Virus record (IMG/VR): IMGVR_UViG_3300028043_000003
Location: 1 to 51,189 of that record
DNA: 51,189 bases
Direction: 5' to 3' (one strand)
From: a virus
Shown: positions 8,722-13,822 of the stretch, piece by piece
Layout: the number at the start of each line of letters is the position of its first letter
How positions within the stretch are numbered: position 1 is the first letter of the stretch
Notes under the pieces: model-generated
What the model was told of the DNA's origin: nothing
Databases searched by the model: none
What the model saw: only the letters and a program-made list of their open reading frames with translations
Position numbers and translations under genes: made by a program

Positions 8722-9057
8722 ATTTAGATTTGTGGCGATGTTAGTAAAGAGATTACTTTTTAATTTCAGACTGGCATTTTTGCTACATGTAGGCTGAATG
8801 AAAAGTGTCCTTGACGCTTAAGATATCCTGTCCAAAAGATAGGAGAACCCAGCGAAACCAGCAAGGCACTAAACCAGGATTGAGTTGTTATGGAAATCTT
8901 ACTTACGTTTCTTATCTATAATAGCGAACCTTTCCTTTCTCTAGCCTACAATGTTTTCGGTCGCATAACGTTGTTTCTCCCTACTCTCCTTCCAACGTAA
9001 GGCACATGCGACCTCCCCTGACAGTGACAAACTGTTGTTGTCTCTTCTTTTTTCTGT
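8722..9057 (+). ncRNA. unidentified structured non-coding segment
   Basis: About 335 bases without a supportable gene. Strong hairpins are present, for example ATCCTGTC/GATAGGAG near 8825-8846 and a long arm GGTCGCATAACGTTG with CAACGTAAGGCACATGCGACC (~8958-9013). GTGGCGA at 8730 could pair with TCGCCAC at 9233, beyond the following tRNA and Y RNA. Probably one or more stable RNAs, family unknown. Confidence 0.35.
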
Positions 9058-9128
9058 TGCGGATTGGAGGAAAAGTACCTCGTTAGGCTCATAACCTAAA
9101 GGAAAACGTGCGATTCGTTTATCCGCTA
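9058..9128 (+). tRNA. tRNA-Met/Ile2 (CAT)
   Basis: Cloverleaf: acceptor GCGGAT/ATCCGC with a T-T opposition at position 1-72, D stem GAGG/CCTC, anticodon stem TTAGG/CCTAA with loop CTCATAA, T stem AAACG/CGTTT. The T loop is TGCGATT instead of TTCRANN, and the D loop lacks GG. It ends directly at the first base of a Y RNA. CAT may be Met or, after modification, Ile. Confidence 0.6.
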
Positions 9129-9241
9129 TTTGGCGAATGCAGTAAGGAATACATGGTAATGAATGTGAAAACATTTAGCGGAGTTCGAAGACCGCAATTT
9201 ATCCCAAAGGTAAAACTTTCTTTACATTTTTGTCGCCACTA
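9129..9241 (+). ncRNA. Y RNA (YrlA-like), copy 1
   Basis: Ends pair as TGGCGA (9131-9136) with TCGCCA (9233-9238). The 5' strand then reads AATGC and GTAAGGAA, which pairs with TTCTTTAC on the 3' strand, followed by TACAT. This is the same order found in the two RNAs upstream of the Ro60 gene, and it resembles the Ro-binding stem of Y RNAs (CGAA..G..AG.TTA on one strand, ACTTG on the other). The interior has a hairpin AATGT/ACATT and a T-arm-like GCGG..TTCGAA..CCGC, i.e. a tRNA-like module. Confidence 0.6.
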
Positions 9242-9258
9242 AACTTCAGGCACAATAT

Positions 9259-9329
9259 AGGTCGGTGATGTAACGGTAGCATGGAAGTCTCCAAAACTTC
9301 TTGTAGGGGTTCAAATCCTCTCCGGCCTG
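9259..9329 (+). tRNA. tRNA-Trp (CCA)
   Basis: Acceptor AGGTCGG/CCGGCCT, D stem ATGT/GCAT, anticodon stem GAAGT/ACTTC with loop CTCCAAA, T arm AGGGG-TTCAAAT-CCTCT. All arms are intact. Confidence 0.85.
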
Positions 9330-9343
9330 TGTATGATAGGGGA

Positions 9344-9478
9344 ATGGTTACCAAGTCAGAAAAAATGATCGTAAAACTTCCCGCCGTGATTAAAGTTAGC
9401 GACTATCACGAGTTTCATCAAGCTGAGTATTTCTTTTCTCAAATTGGTACTAGTTTCCTCTTCGTAATGGGGCTATAG
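9344..9478 (+). CDS. possible 44-residue small protein between tRNAs
   Basis: An open frame of 44 residues from ATG 9344, ending in a TAG inside tRNA-Ala. Composition is ordinary (Phe, Val, Lys, His) with no motif. Only AGGGG very close to the ATG could serve as a ribosome binding site, so it may simply be spacer. Confidence 0.25.
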   Translation: MVTKSEKMIVKLPAVIKVSDYHEFHQAEYFFSQIGTSFLFVMGL

Positions 9479-9541
9479 CTCAATTGGGAGAGCATCTGGC
9501 TGGCAGTCAGAGGGTTAGCGGTTCAAGTCCGCTTAGCTCCA
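9469..9541 (+). tRNA. tRNA-Ala (GGC)
   Basis: Acceptor GGGGCTA/TAGCTCC, D stem GCTC/GAGC, anticodon stem TCTGG/TCAGA with loop CTGGCAG, T arm AGCGG-TTCAAGT-CCGCT. Intact cloverleaf. Confidence 0.88.
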
Positions 9542-9561
9542 CTTAATACAAATACCCGTTC

Positions 9562-9634
9562 GGGGCTATAGCTCAATTGGGAGAGCGGCGGCTTTGCAAG
9601 CCGTAGGTTAAGGGTTCAAATCCCTTTAGCTCCA
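9562..9634 (+). tRNA. tRNA-Ala (TGC)
   Basis: Acceptor GGGGCTA/TAGCTCC, D stem GCTC/GAGC, anticodon stem GCGGC/GCCGT with loop TTTGCAA, T arm AAGGG-TTCAAAT-CCCTT. Its first 25 bases are nearly identical to the preceding tRNA-Ala, so the two arose by duplication. Confidence 0.88.
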
Positions 9635-9713
9635 TCTAAAATCTCTAGACTACTGGCAATGGTGCCGGTAACAAAGGGAAGAAAGAAATCTAAATACAAA
9701 GGATACATGTATC

Positions 9714-9872
9714 ATGGAAAACATTACTTTTATTAGAAAGTGCCTGTTTCGTGAGCAACCTAGAAAAGATAATACCAGTCTTTTCCAGCATAATTCCTTT
9801 GGTATGAATTCTATTTTTTCTCTTTTTGTTAACGCCGGTAGTGTGTCCAATTCTGTTCTCGATTCCTATTGA
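9714..9872 (+). CDS. possible 52-residue small protein
   Basis: A short frame from ATG 9714 with AAAGGA 11 bases upstream, Ser/Asn/Phe rich, filling most of the 285-base gap between tRNA-Ala and tRNA-Tyr. A 25-residue basic frame (9659-9736) overlaps its start. A minus-strand frame also crosses the gap, so none is certain. No family recognised. Confidence 0.3.
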   Translation: MENITFIRKCLFREQPRKDNTSLFQHNSFGMNSIFSLFVNAGSVSNSVLDSY

Positions 9873-9919
9873 TGCACATATTTTTTGTGCTATTGTACGT
9901 GGAAGTTGAGAGTAGATTT

Positions 9920-10002
9920 GGATACGAGGCAGCATCGGTAGCTGTGGGCGGCTGTAACCCGCCTGCCTTAGGGCATTGTAGGTTCAAACCCTGCCGTATC
10001 CA
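9920..10002 (+). tRNA. tRNA-Tyr (GTA), type II
   Basis: Acceptor GGATACG/CGTATCC, anticodon stem GGCGG/CCGCC with loop CTGTAAC, long variable arm TGCC..GGCA expected for bacterial Tyr tRNA, T arm GTAGG-TTCAAAC-CCTGC. A second tRNA-Tyr with an internal insertion lies at 12036. Confidence 0.85.
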
Positions 10003-10036
10003 TTAACAGAAGAGAAAAGAAAGAAATAAAGTTCCC

Positions 10037-10064
10037 TTGACAGGCGTCTCTTGCCTGCTAGGAT
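10037..10064 (+). promoter_or_regulatory. sigma70-type promoter for infA
   Basis: TTGACA (10037-10042), 16-base spacer, TAGGAT (10059-10064). It lies just upstream of the IF-1 start codon at 10074, so the leader would be extremely short, or this drives the following RNAs. Confidence 0.45.
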
Positions 10065-10073
10065 ATCCAAACA

Positions 10074-10292
10074 ATGAACGACAGAGATGACAAGATTGGA
10101 ATGACGGGTGTTGTGGTAGAAAGCAACACGGGATTGTTTCGGGTTAGACTGGACGGAACAGACAGCATTGTAACCTGTCTGCCTTCTGGTAAGATCCGAA
10201 AGAATAAAATCAATATAGTTCTTGGGGATAAGGTAAAGGTAGAAATGTCCCCATATGACCTAACAAAAGGCAGGATAATGTTCCGCCTTTGA
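10074..10292 (+). CDS. infA: translation initiation factor IF-1
   Basis: A 72-residue protein of exactly the usual IF-1 length and a full match to the OB-fold pattern: GVVVESNTGLFRVRLD, then the conserved block SGKIRKNKINIVLGDKVKVEMSPYDLTKGRI. IF-1 binds the 30S A site with IF-2 and IF-3 during initiation. A phage copy would bias or maintain initiation during host shutdown. It sits between tRNA-Tyr and a large structured RNA, behind its own promoter-like sequence. Confidence 0.93.
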   Translation: MNDRDDKIGMTGVVVESNTGLFRVRLDGTDSIVTCLPSGKIRKNKINIVLGDKVKVEMSPYDLTKGRIMFRL

Positions 10293-10326
10293 AAACTAAA
10301 TAAAAAATATTTTTCTTCGCACTTAG

Positions 10327-10632
10327 AAGCCGGTTCTTGGTTGGTGGCTGATTAGTACCGTCACGGGTACAAGGCACAAACTAAGAGAGTCGTGGGTGGT
10401 CTGAGTAGGATTTGGAAATGTAAGGTTGCCTGGAAGCCGTGAAGTCGCGAGACTTATCTGAGCGGTAGGGCGAAGGGTCAAGCAGGACATCAGTGATGCA
10501 GCCCTTGGGAGTAAAATCTCCCCGACTTGTTGAGAGGGAAGTAGCTAGCCCTTGAGAGTTGTGACCGAATAACATGACTAAAATCTAAAAGGTGAAGGGA
10601 GTGATGCCCCTTCCCGCCAAGAATCGGCTTGT
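10327..10632 (+). ncRNA. unidentified ~306-nt structured RNA closed by a 14-bp helix
   Basis: The ends AAGCCGGTTCTTGG and CCAAGAATCGGCTT pair over 14 bp with a single G-T wobble. Just inside is a D-arm-like GGTG/TACC hairpin at the 5' side and GAAGGG/CCCTTC at the 3' side. Further internal helices include GAAGTCGCGAGACTT and GGGAGTAAAATCTCCC. No protein frame fits. The architecture recalls tmRNA-like or RNase P-like long-range closure, but neither set of conserved blocks is present. Family unknown. Confidence 0.5.
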
Positions 10633-10651
10633 GAGTGTGAAGAAAGTATTT

Positions 10652-10675
10652 TGGAGGAAAGGCAAAGTTGAACTT
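10652..10675 (+). pseudogene. 5' remnant of a split tRNA (acceptor TGGAGGA)
   Basis: TGGAGGA at 10652-10658 pairs perfectly with TCCTCCA at 11141-11147, the acceptor end of the tRNA-Asn-like RNA after the HNH gene. It is followed by a D-stem-like GGCA. The HNH gene 10715-11056 separates the two parts. Confidence 0.4.
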
Positions 10676-10690
10676 AAATTTATAAGTTTC

Positions 10691-10712
10691 GGTTAACTCT
10701 ACATAGTTAACC
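10691..10712 (+). promoter_or_regulatory. hairpin directly upstream of HNH start codon
   Basis: GGTTAACT (10691-10698) and AGTTAACC (10705-10712) form a perfect 8-bp stem with a 6-base loop, ending 2 bases before the ATG at 10715. It occupies the ribosome-binding position, so it may repress translation of the endonuclease from long transcripts. Confidence 0.5.
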
Positions 10713-10714
10713 AT

Positions 10715-11056
10715 ATGTGTACTAAACACCCAGAAAGTAAAACATATCTCGAAAAAACGAGATTAGGCAAACAAATAGAACGATGTTCTAAGTGCAGATC
10801 CGAAAGAGTTGCAAAATCCAGAGTTAAACAAATTCAGAAGTTGAAAAATTATTTTGGTGGTAAATGTATAAATTGTGGATATAATAAATACCTTCAGGCT
10901 TTAGATTTTCATCATAAAGATCCTACTCAAAAAAAATTTGGTCTATCTGATAATAGAAGTGGCCGAAGTCTTAAAAAAATGATAGAAGAAGCTCAAAAGT
11001 GTATTCTTGTTTGTTGTAGATGTCATCGAGAAATTCATATTGAAATGGAAAAATAA
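10715..11056 (+). CDS. HNH homing endonuclease within a split tRNA
   Basis: A 113-residue HNH nuclease. An N-terminal basic linker with CSKC is followed by the zinc/nuclease core CINCGYNKYLQALDFHHKDP and CCRCHREIH. Closely related in layout to the HNH genes at 11662 and 13154 (GGKC..CGY...ALxFHHKxP), so the three are paralogues. No Shine-Dalgarno is visible; a hairpin sits there instead. Acceptor halves TGGAGGA and TCCTCCA flank it, with a tRNA-Asn-like sequence immediately downstream. Confidence 0.85.
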   Translation: MCTKHPESKTYLEKTRLGKQIERCSKCRSERVAKSRVKQIQKLKNYFGGKCINCGYNKYLQALDFHHKDPTQKKFGLSDNRSGRSLKKMIEEAQKCILVCCRCHREIHIEMEK

Positions 11057-11059
11057 TTT

Positions 11060-11148
11060 TGGCAGGAAGGTACTGCTGGTTTGTGCCGCTTGGCTGTTAA
11101 CCGTGGGTCCGAAAGGTTCGTTTGTAGGTTCGACACCTACTCCTCCAG
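11060..11148 (+). tRNA. tRNA-Asn-like (GTT), irregular
   Basis: D arm GTAC/GTGC with GG in the loop, anticodon loop CTGTTAA on a weak stem CTTGG/CCGTG, T arm GTAGG-TTCGACA-CCTAC, 3' acceptor TCCTCCA. The 5' acceptor TGGCAGGA pairs only with a bulged C, while an exact partner TGGAGGA lies before the HNH gene. An extra ~18 bases sit in the variable region, unusual for Asn. Confidence 0.5.
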
Positions 11149-11155
11149 TGAATTT

Positions 11156-11228
11156 GAGTCCGTAGCACAATTGGCAGTGCAACTCCCTCTTAAGGAGAAG
11201 GTTGCGGGATCGTTGCCCGCCGGTCTCA
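11156..11228 (+). tRNA. tRNA-Lys (CTT)
   Basis: Acceptor GAGTCCG/CGGTCTC with one T-T mismatch, D stem GCAC/GTGC, anticodon arm CTCC/GGAG with loop CTCTTAA, T stem GCGGG/CCCGC with non-canonical loop ATCGTTG (A54..T58 instead of T54..A58). Confidence 0.7.
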
Positions 11229-11231
11229 CTC

Positions 11232-11440
11232 TAACTCCGTAGATATGGGTTCGATTCCCATCCAAGAAAAACAAGTACCGTAAGGGAAGACATAACCAGA
11301 ATAGAAGTAATCCTAGCGATGAACCGAATAGTAGGTCTGAGTTTACAGGTGTGTACCGGCCGGGAAACCCATCCTGAAAATGTGTACCGAAACCAAAAAA
11401 TGCTGGTCTTGGTAGTTTAACGGAAAAACGACGGACATAT
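11232..11440 (+). other. candidate permuted or scrambled tRNA fragments
   Basis: A 3' half comes first: TCCGT, T arm ATGGG-TTCGATT-CCCAT and acceptor CCAAGA (11262-11267). A 5' half follows 140 bases later: TCTTGG, TA, D arm GTTT-AACGGAA-AAAC and ACGGA. Acceptor (6 bp) and anticodon stem (5 bp) both match, so the halves belong together in reversed order. The ~140-base spacer contains a Y-RNA-like GTAAGG..ACAT stretch. It could be a permuted tRNA or a degraded Y RNA module. Confidence 0.35.
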
Positions 11441-11599
11441 TTTGGTTTTGACGGTTTTACTTAAGAAACCGTTGGGTTAGTGGGACACCGTTTACTTGTC
11501 GTAAAACCACGTGTTGCAGAACCGGTTGTCTAGGCCAGACGACTAGTAGTGTATAAAGCACAACGGAATTGGTATCCGGGGGAGTTAATCTGCAAACAT
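11441..11599 (+). other. non-coding stretch with hairpins
   Basis: No gene supported. ACGGTTT/AAACCGT forms a perfect hairpin near 11460-11482; further tRNA-like scraps follow but no complete cloverleaf can be drawn. Confidence 0.3.
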
Positions 11600-11625
11600 T
11601 CCACTCTAGCACTCATGGTGAGGAG
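11600..11625 (+). pseudogene. 5' remnant of a split tRNA (acceptor TCCACTC)
   Basis: TCCACTC (11600-11606) followed by TA and a D-arm-like stretch pairs with GGGTGGA (12189-12195), the end of a T-arm fragment located beyond the HNH gene and tRNA-Tyr. The anticodon region is absent from both fragments. Confidence 0.45.
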
Positions 11626-11647
11626 TTAACAAAAAATGTACTATCAA

Positions 11648-11665
11648 CCATATTTAGGAATATGG
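11648..11665 (+). promoter_or_regulatory. hairpin enclosing HNH start codon
   Basis: CCATATT (11648-11654), loop TAGG, AATATGG (11659-11665). The ATG at 11662 is inside the 3' strand, so the start codon itself is paired. Confidence 0.5.
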
Positions 11666-12030
11666 AAAAAATAGCAAAAAAATGCGTTCATCATGGTGTA
11701 TGTGAACATTATTACTACTCTGATAAACGCGGTCGATTAAAAACTAAGTGTTGTAAATGTAACACGATAGCGGTACAAAAACGAAGAGACAAACTAAAGG
11801 AGTTGGCGGTTGCTCATTTGGGAGGAAAATGTATCGAATGTGGATATTGTAAATCTATTGCTGCTTTAGAATTTCATCATAAAGATCCCAATGAAAAGGA
11901 TTTTGGAATATCGGCTAAGGGCCATACAAGAAGTTGGGAACGAGTTAAAGTAGAATTAGATAAATGCGTACTTCTCTGTGCAAATTGTCACAGAGAAGTA
12001 CATGCAGGAGAAAGATTACCAACTTGGTAA
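11662..12030 (+). CDS. HNH homing endonuclease within a split tRNA
   Basis: About 122 residues from the ATG at 11662; the frame is open upstream to 11569, but that part covers tRNA remnants. An N-terminal zinc knuckle (CCKC) is followed by the HNH core CIECGYCKSIAALEFHHKDP and CANCHREVH. Paralogue of the HNH genes at 10715 and 13154. An intact tRNA-Tyr follows 6 bases after the stop, and both lie between tRNA fragments TCCACTC and GGGTGGA. Confidence 0.85.
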   Translation: MEKIAKKCVHHGVCEHYYYSDKRGRLKTKCCKCNTIAVQKRRDKLKELAVAHLGGKCIECGYCKSIAALEFHHKDPNEKDFGISAKGHTRSWERVKVELDKCVLLCANCHREVHAGERLPTW

Positions 12031-12035
12031 TCTGT

Positions 12036-12156
12036 TCCAAGGTAGCTCAATTGGTAGAGCGTCCGGCTGTAGGAAATTCGGATTTATGTCCGTGCTTCAA
12101 AAGTAAAATTTCCGCGAGTAACCGGGTGGTTGTAGGATCGTGCCCTACCCTTGGAG
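12036..12156 (+). tRNA. tRNA-Tyr (GTA) with 48-base insertion in the anticodon loop
   Basis: Acceptor TCCAAGG/CCTTGGA, D stem GCTC/GAGC, anticodon stem TCCGG/CCGGG, T stem GTAGG/CCTAC with loop ATCGTGC. The loop reads CTGTA, then 48 extra bases (12072-12119), then AA. The insertion lies just 3' of the anticodon, the place of archaeal and eukaryotic tRNA introns, and has its own stem GGAAATT/AATTTCC with an inner CGGA/TCCG hairpin. It lacks the long variable arm of the tRNA-Tyr at 9920. Confidence 0.6.
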
Positions 12157-12160
12157 TTTA

Positions 12161-12196
12161 ACCGAAATCAGCCTGGTTCGATCCCAGGGGGTGGAG
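12161..12196 (+). pseudogene. 3' remnant of a split tRNA
   Basis: T arm CCTGG-TTCGATC-CCAGG and acceptor strand GGGTGGA pair with the 5' remnant TCCACTC at 11600. It follows the inner tRNA-Tyr by about 5 bases. Confidence 0.45.
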
Positions 12197-12267
12197 TCTC
12201 ATAATATCCACATTTTTATACATTTGTTCAAAATAAAACAATAATATATTTATTCTAGAGAGGTTTT

Positions 12268-12510
12268 ATGAAAAAGATGATGGTTTTAAAGGTTCCGACA
12301 GGTACGAACCCAAGGGTATCGAAAAAGATTGCAAAGCAGACTAAGAAACTGCATGAAAAGCTCTGCGGTAAGGGCTCCTGTGAGGTTGTTGTCCTGGAAG
12401 AGGGCATGGAGCTTTATATTGTGAGCGAAGAAGGTGGCAACGACTGGGCGGGGTGGTCAACCCTTAGAAATGGACCTGTAAATCCTGGTAGTGCCACAAA
12501 CGGAGTCTAA
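12268..12510 (+). CDS. hypothetical protein
   Basis: An 80-residue protein with a good ribosome binding site (GAGAGG 7 bases upstream) after an AT-rich promoter-like leader. The N-terminal half is Lys rich; the C-terminal half is acidic, then Gly/Asn rich. It stands alone between tRNA remnants. No family recognised. Confidence 0.6.
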   Translation: MKKMMVLKVPTGTNPRVSKKIAKQTKKLHEKLCGKGSCEVVVLEEGMELYIVSEEGGNDWAGWSTLRNGPVNPGSATNGV

Positions 12511-12524
12511 ACCAAAAAAATTTT

Positions 12525-12608
12525 GTCGGACTAGTAGAAGTAGAACGCGGGATTGCGCTGGGGCACCGGCAAGAACCCGAAATGTTGGTTCATACCCAAC
12601 GTCCGGCG
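12525..12608 (+). other. tRNA-like RNA without a clear anticodon arm
   Basis: Acceptor GTCGGAC (12525-12531) pairs with GTCCGGC (12601-12607); the T arm GTTGG-TTCATAC-CCAAC is clear and a variable-arm-like GGG..CCC precedes it. D and anticodon arms cannot be drawn convincingly, so the identity is open. About 95 further structured bases follow before the Y RNA. Confidence 0.4.
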
Positions 12609-12703
12609 TTGTGCGAGGGTGGGAAGTTTGTTGCCTGCGATTAGGCCCGTGGTAAAAGATGGAAAATCGAACCTGTCGAATAACAAAAACAAACCGCACA
12701 CAA

Positions 12704-12848
12704 TTTTCTGACAAATGCCCTGAGAGGATTACATCCATTATAAGGACGATGTTCTGGTGCGAATCCAGATTCCGCAATTCTTGATGCGGAATAGCTTAAG
12801 AGCAGAGCGCGTAAAAAAATATCTTTTCGCCTACTTGTTGTCAGAATT
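12704..12848 (+). ncRNA. Y RNA (YrlA-type with tRNA-like module), copy 2
   Basis: Lower stem TTCTGACA/TGTCAGAA (12706-12713, 12839-12846), upper stem GAGAGGAT/ATCTTTTC, the conserved AATGCC and TTACATC on the 5' strand and ACTTG on the 3' strand. The module between them follows the YrlA order: T arm TCTGG-TGCGAAT-CCAGA, acceptor-like hairpin TTCCGCA-8 bases-TGCGGAA, then a D arm GCTT..GAGC. This is the known tRNA-mimic topology of bacterial Y RNAs, and the best of the four copies for that feature. Confidence 0.7.
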
Positions 12849-12849
12849 T

Positions 12850-12921
12850 CCCTTGGTAGCTCAGTTGTAGAGCGCATCCCTGAAGAGGATGAGGTAGTGA
12901 GGTCGATACTCACCCAAGGGA
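12850..12921 (+). tRNA. tRNA-Phe (GAA)
   Basis: Acceptor CCCTTGG/CCAAGGG, D stem GCTC/GAGC, anticodon stem CATCC/GGATG with loop CTGAAGA, T stem GTGAG/CTCAC with unusual loop GTCGATA. It starts 2 bases after the Y RNA. Confidence 0.8.
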
Positions 12922-13012
12922 CTTGCACTTCGTCGGAAGTGTGTTAGAGTTAACCTGTTGGAATGCTGTTTGTTAATTAATTTTAAATATGAGAACAGAT
13001 AAGCGCCAATAT

Positions 13013-13040
13013 AGTGCTATAGCTCAATTGGTTAGAGCGC
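13013..13040 (+). pseudogene. 5' remnant of a split tRNA (acceptor AGTGCTA)
   Basis: AGTGCTA, TA, D arm GCTC-AATTGGTTA-GAGC. Its partner TAGCACT lies at 13769-13775, after an Ile-like RNA and an HNH gene. AGTGCTA is repeated at 13724, just before the 3' fragment. Confidence 0.5.
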
Positions 13041-13117
13041 CGGAGCGTATACCCTCATCCTGATAAGGTGTAGAAAGGTTAATCGGTTTCATGTGAGTTC
13101 AATTCTCATCGCTCCGA
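13041..13117 (+). tRNA. tRNA-Ile-like (GAT) lacking a D arm
   Basis: Acceptor CGGAGCG/CGCTCCG pairs fully and the T arm GTGAG-TTCAATT-CTCAT is canonical. An anticodon arm CATC-CTGATAA-GGTG gives GAT. Only ~8 bases lie where the D arm should be, while the variable region forms a GAAA/TTTC hairpin. It lies inside another tRNA's halves. Function uncertain. Confidence 0.45.
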
Positions 13118-13145
13118 TAAGTATATTTTCGAACCAATGGACTAT

Positions 13146-13164
13146 TTATCTTCATGGAAGATAA
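13146..13164 (+). promoter_or_regulatory. hairpin with HNH start codon in its loop
   Basis: TTATCTTC (13146-13153) and GAAGATAA (13157-13164) form a perfect 8-bp stem whose 3-base loop is the ATG start codon at 13154. Confidence 0.55.
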
Positions 13165-13726
13165 TGTAATAGTTAAAAGTACGAAAGAAAAAGTAATAGA
13201 ATTACGATTGCAGGGCAAAACATACAAAGAAATCAAACAACAACTCAAAATTAGTAAAGCAACAATAAGTTATCATCTTAATAGTGTAAATTTAGGTACT
13301 GAGATTAAAGCGATGACAAATGATAAAATAGTATCCTTAAACGAATATTATAAAAAACATACCACAAAAGAGTGCGCGAATAAATTTAGTATAAGCGAAT
13401 TTACGGTAAAAAAATATGTGATGCCAAAAAGAGTTATTTTGACTGACGAACAGCGTAAAATTCTCAATTATCAACGAGTAAAAAAGTATAGACAGACAGT
13501 TAAAGAAAAACTGGTTGAATACAAAGGTGGTAAATGTGAAAAATGTAGCTATAAAAGGTGTATCGCAGCTTTAGATTTCCATCACAAAATTCCAGGAGAG
13601 AAAGATTTTGGAATTTCACAATTCAGAAATTTAAAATGGAAAACCCTTCTTGAAGAAGTTGATAAATGTATGTTGGTATGTTCAAATTGTCATAGAGAAA
13701 TCCATAATGGATTTCTTGAAATCTAG
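13154..13726 (+). CDS. HNH homing endonuclease with N-terminal helix-turn-helix repeats
   Basis: A 190-residue protein. Residues ~10-90 hold two helix-turn-helix-like units (LRLQGKTYKEIKQQLKIS and a second around KECANKFSISEFTVKKY), which should bind DNA. The C-terminal nuclease has CEKCSYKRCIAALDFHHKIP and CSNCHREIH. The modular build (DNA-binding repeats plus HNH) is typical of phage homing endonucleases. The stop codon overlaps the duplicated tRNA acceptor AGTGCTA at 13724. Confidence 0.88.
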   Translation: MEDNVIVKSTKEKVIELRLQGKTYKEIKQQLKISKATISYHLNSVNLGTEIKAMTNDKIVSLNEYYKKHTTKECANKFSISEFTVKKYVMPKRVILTDEQRKILNYQRVKKYRQTVKEKLVEYKGGKCEKCSYKRCIAALDFHHKIPGEKDFGISQFRNLKWKTLLEEVDKCMLVCSNCHREIHNGFLEI

Positions 13727-13776
13727 TGCTATCCTAATGGCGGTGGATGTTGCTGGTTCAAGCCCAGCTAGCACTA
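13724..13776 (+). pseudogene. 3' tRNA remnant, anticodon arm missing
   Basis: AGTGCTA, a D-arm-like ATCC..GGAT, T arm GCTGG-TTCAAGC-CCAGC and TAGCACT fold into an acceptor/D/T structure with no anticodon arm. It pairs equally with its own 5' copy and with the 5' remnant at 13013. Confidence 0.45.
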
Positions 13777-13777
13777 T

Positions 13778-13822
13778 TCCTCTTTGGAAAGAGGCGATCT
13801 CGCTATGAAAGAGGTCGCTAAT
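13778..13822 (+). terminator. possible hairpin terminator or processing site
   Basis: CCTCTTTGGAAAGAGG forms a compact hairpin, followed by a second arm GCGATCTC/GAGGTCGC. No strong T run follows, so it may be an RNA-processing element instead. Confidence 0.3.

Noticed and set aside
8941-9174. 77-codon minus-strand frame across the structured RNA and tRNA-Met
   Set aside because: It covers a clear tRNA and part of a Y RNA.
9659-9736. 25-codon basic peptide
   Set aside because: No ribosome binding site and it overlaps another small frame; too short to support.
9690-9935. 81-codon minus-strand frame between tRNA-Ala and tRNA-Tyr
   Set aside because: Its start lies in tRNA-Tyr, it has no ribosome binding site, and a plus-strand frame competes for the same bases. 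Not excluded, but not supported.
12750-12808. Circularly permuted tRNA (T arm, TTCCGCA, 8 bases, TGCGGAA, D arm)
   Set aside because: The flanks form a Y RNA Ro-binding stem, and this reversed order is the normal YrlA tRNA-mimic module.
12457-12928. Minus-strand frames across the Y RNA and tRNA-Phe
   Set aside because: They run antisense through structured RNAs and lack protein features.
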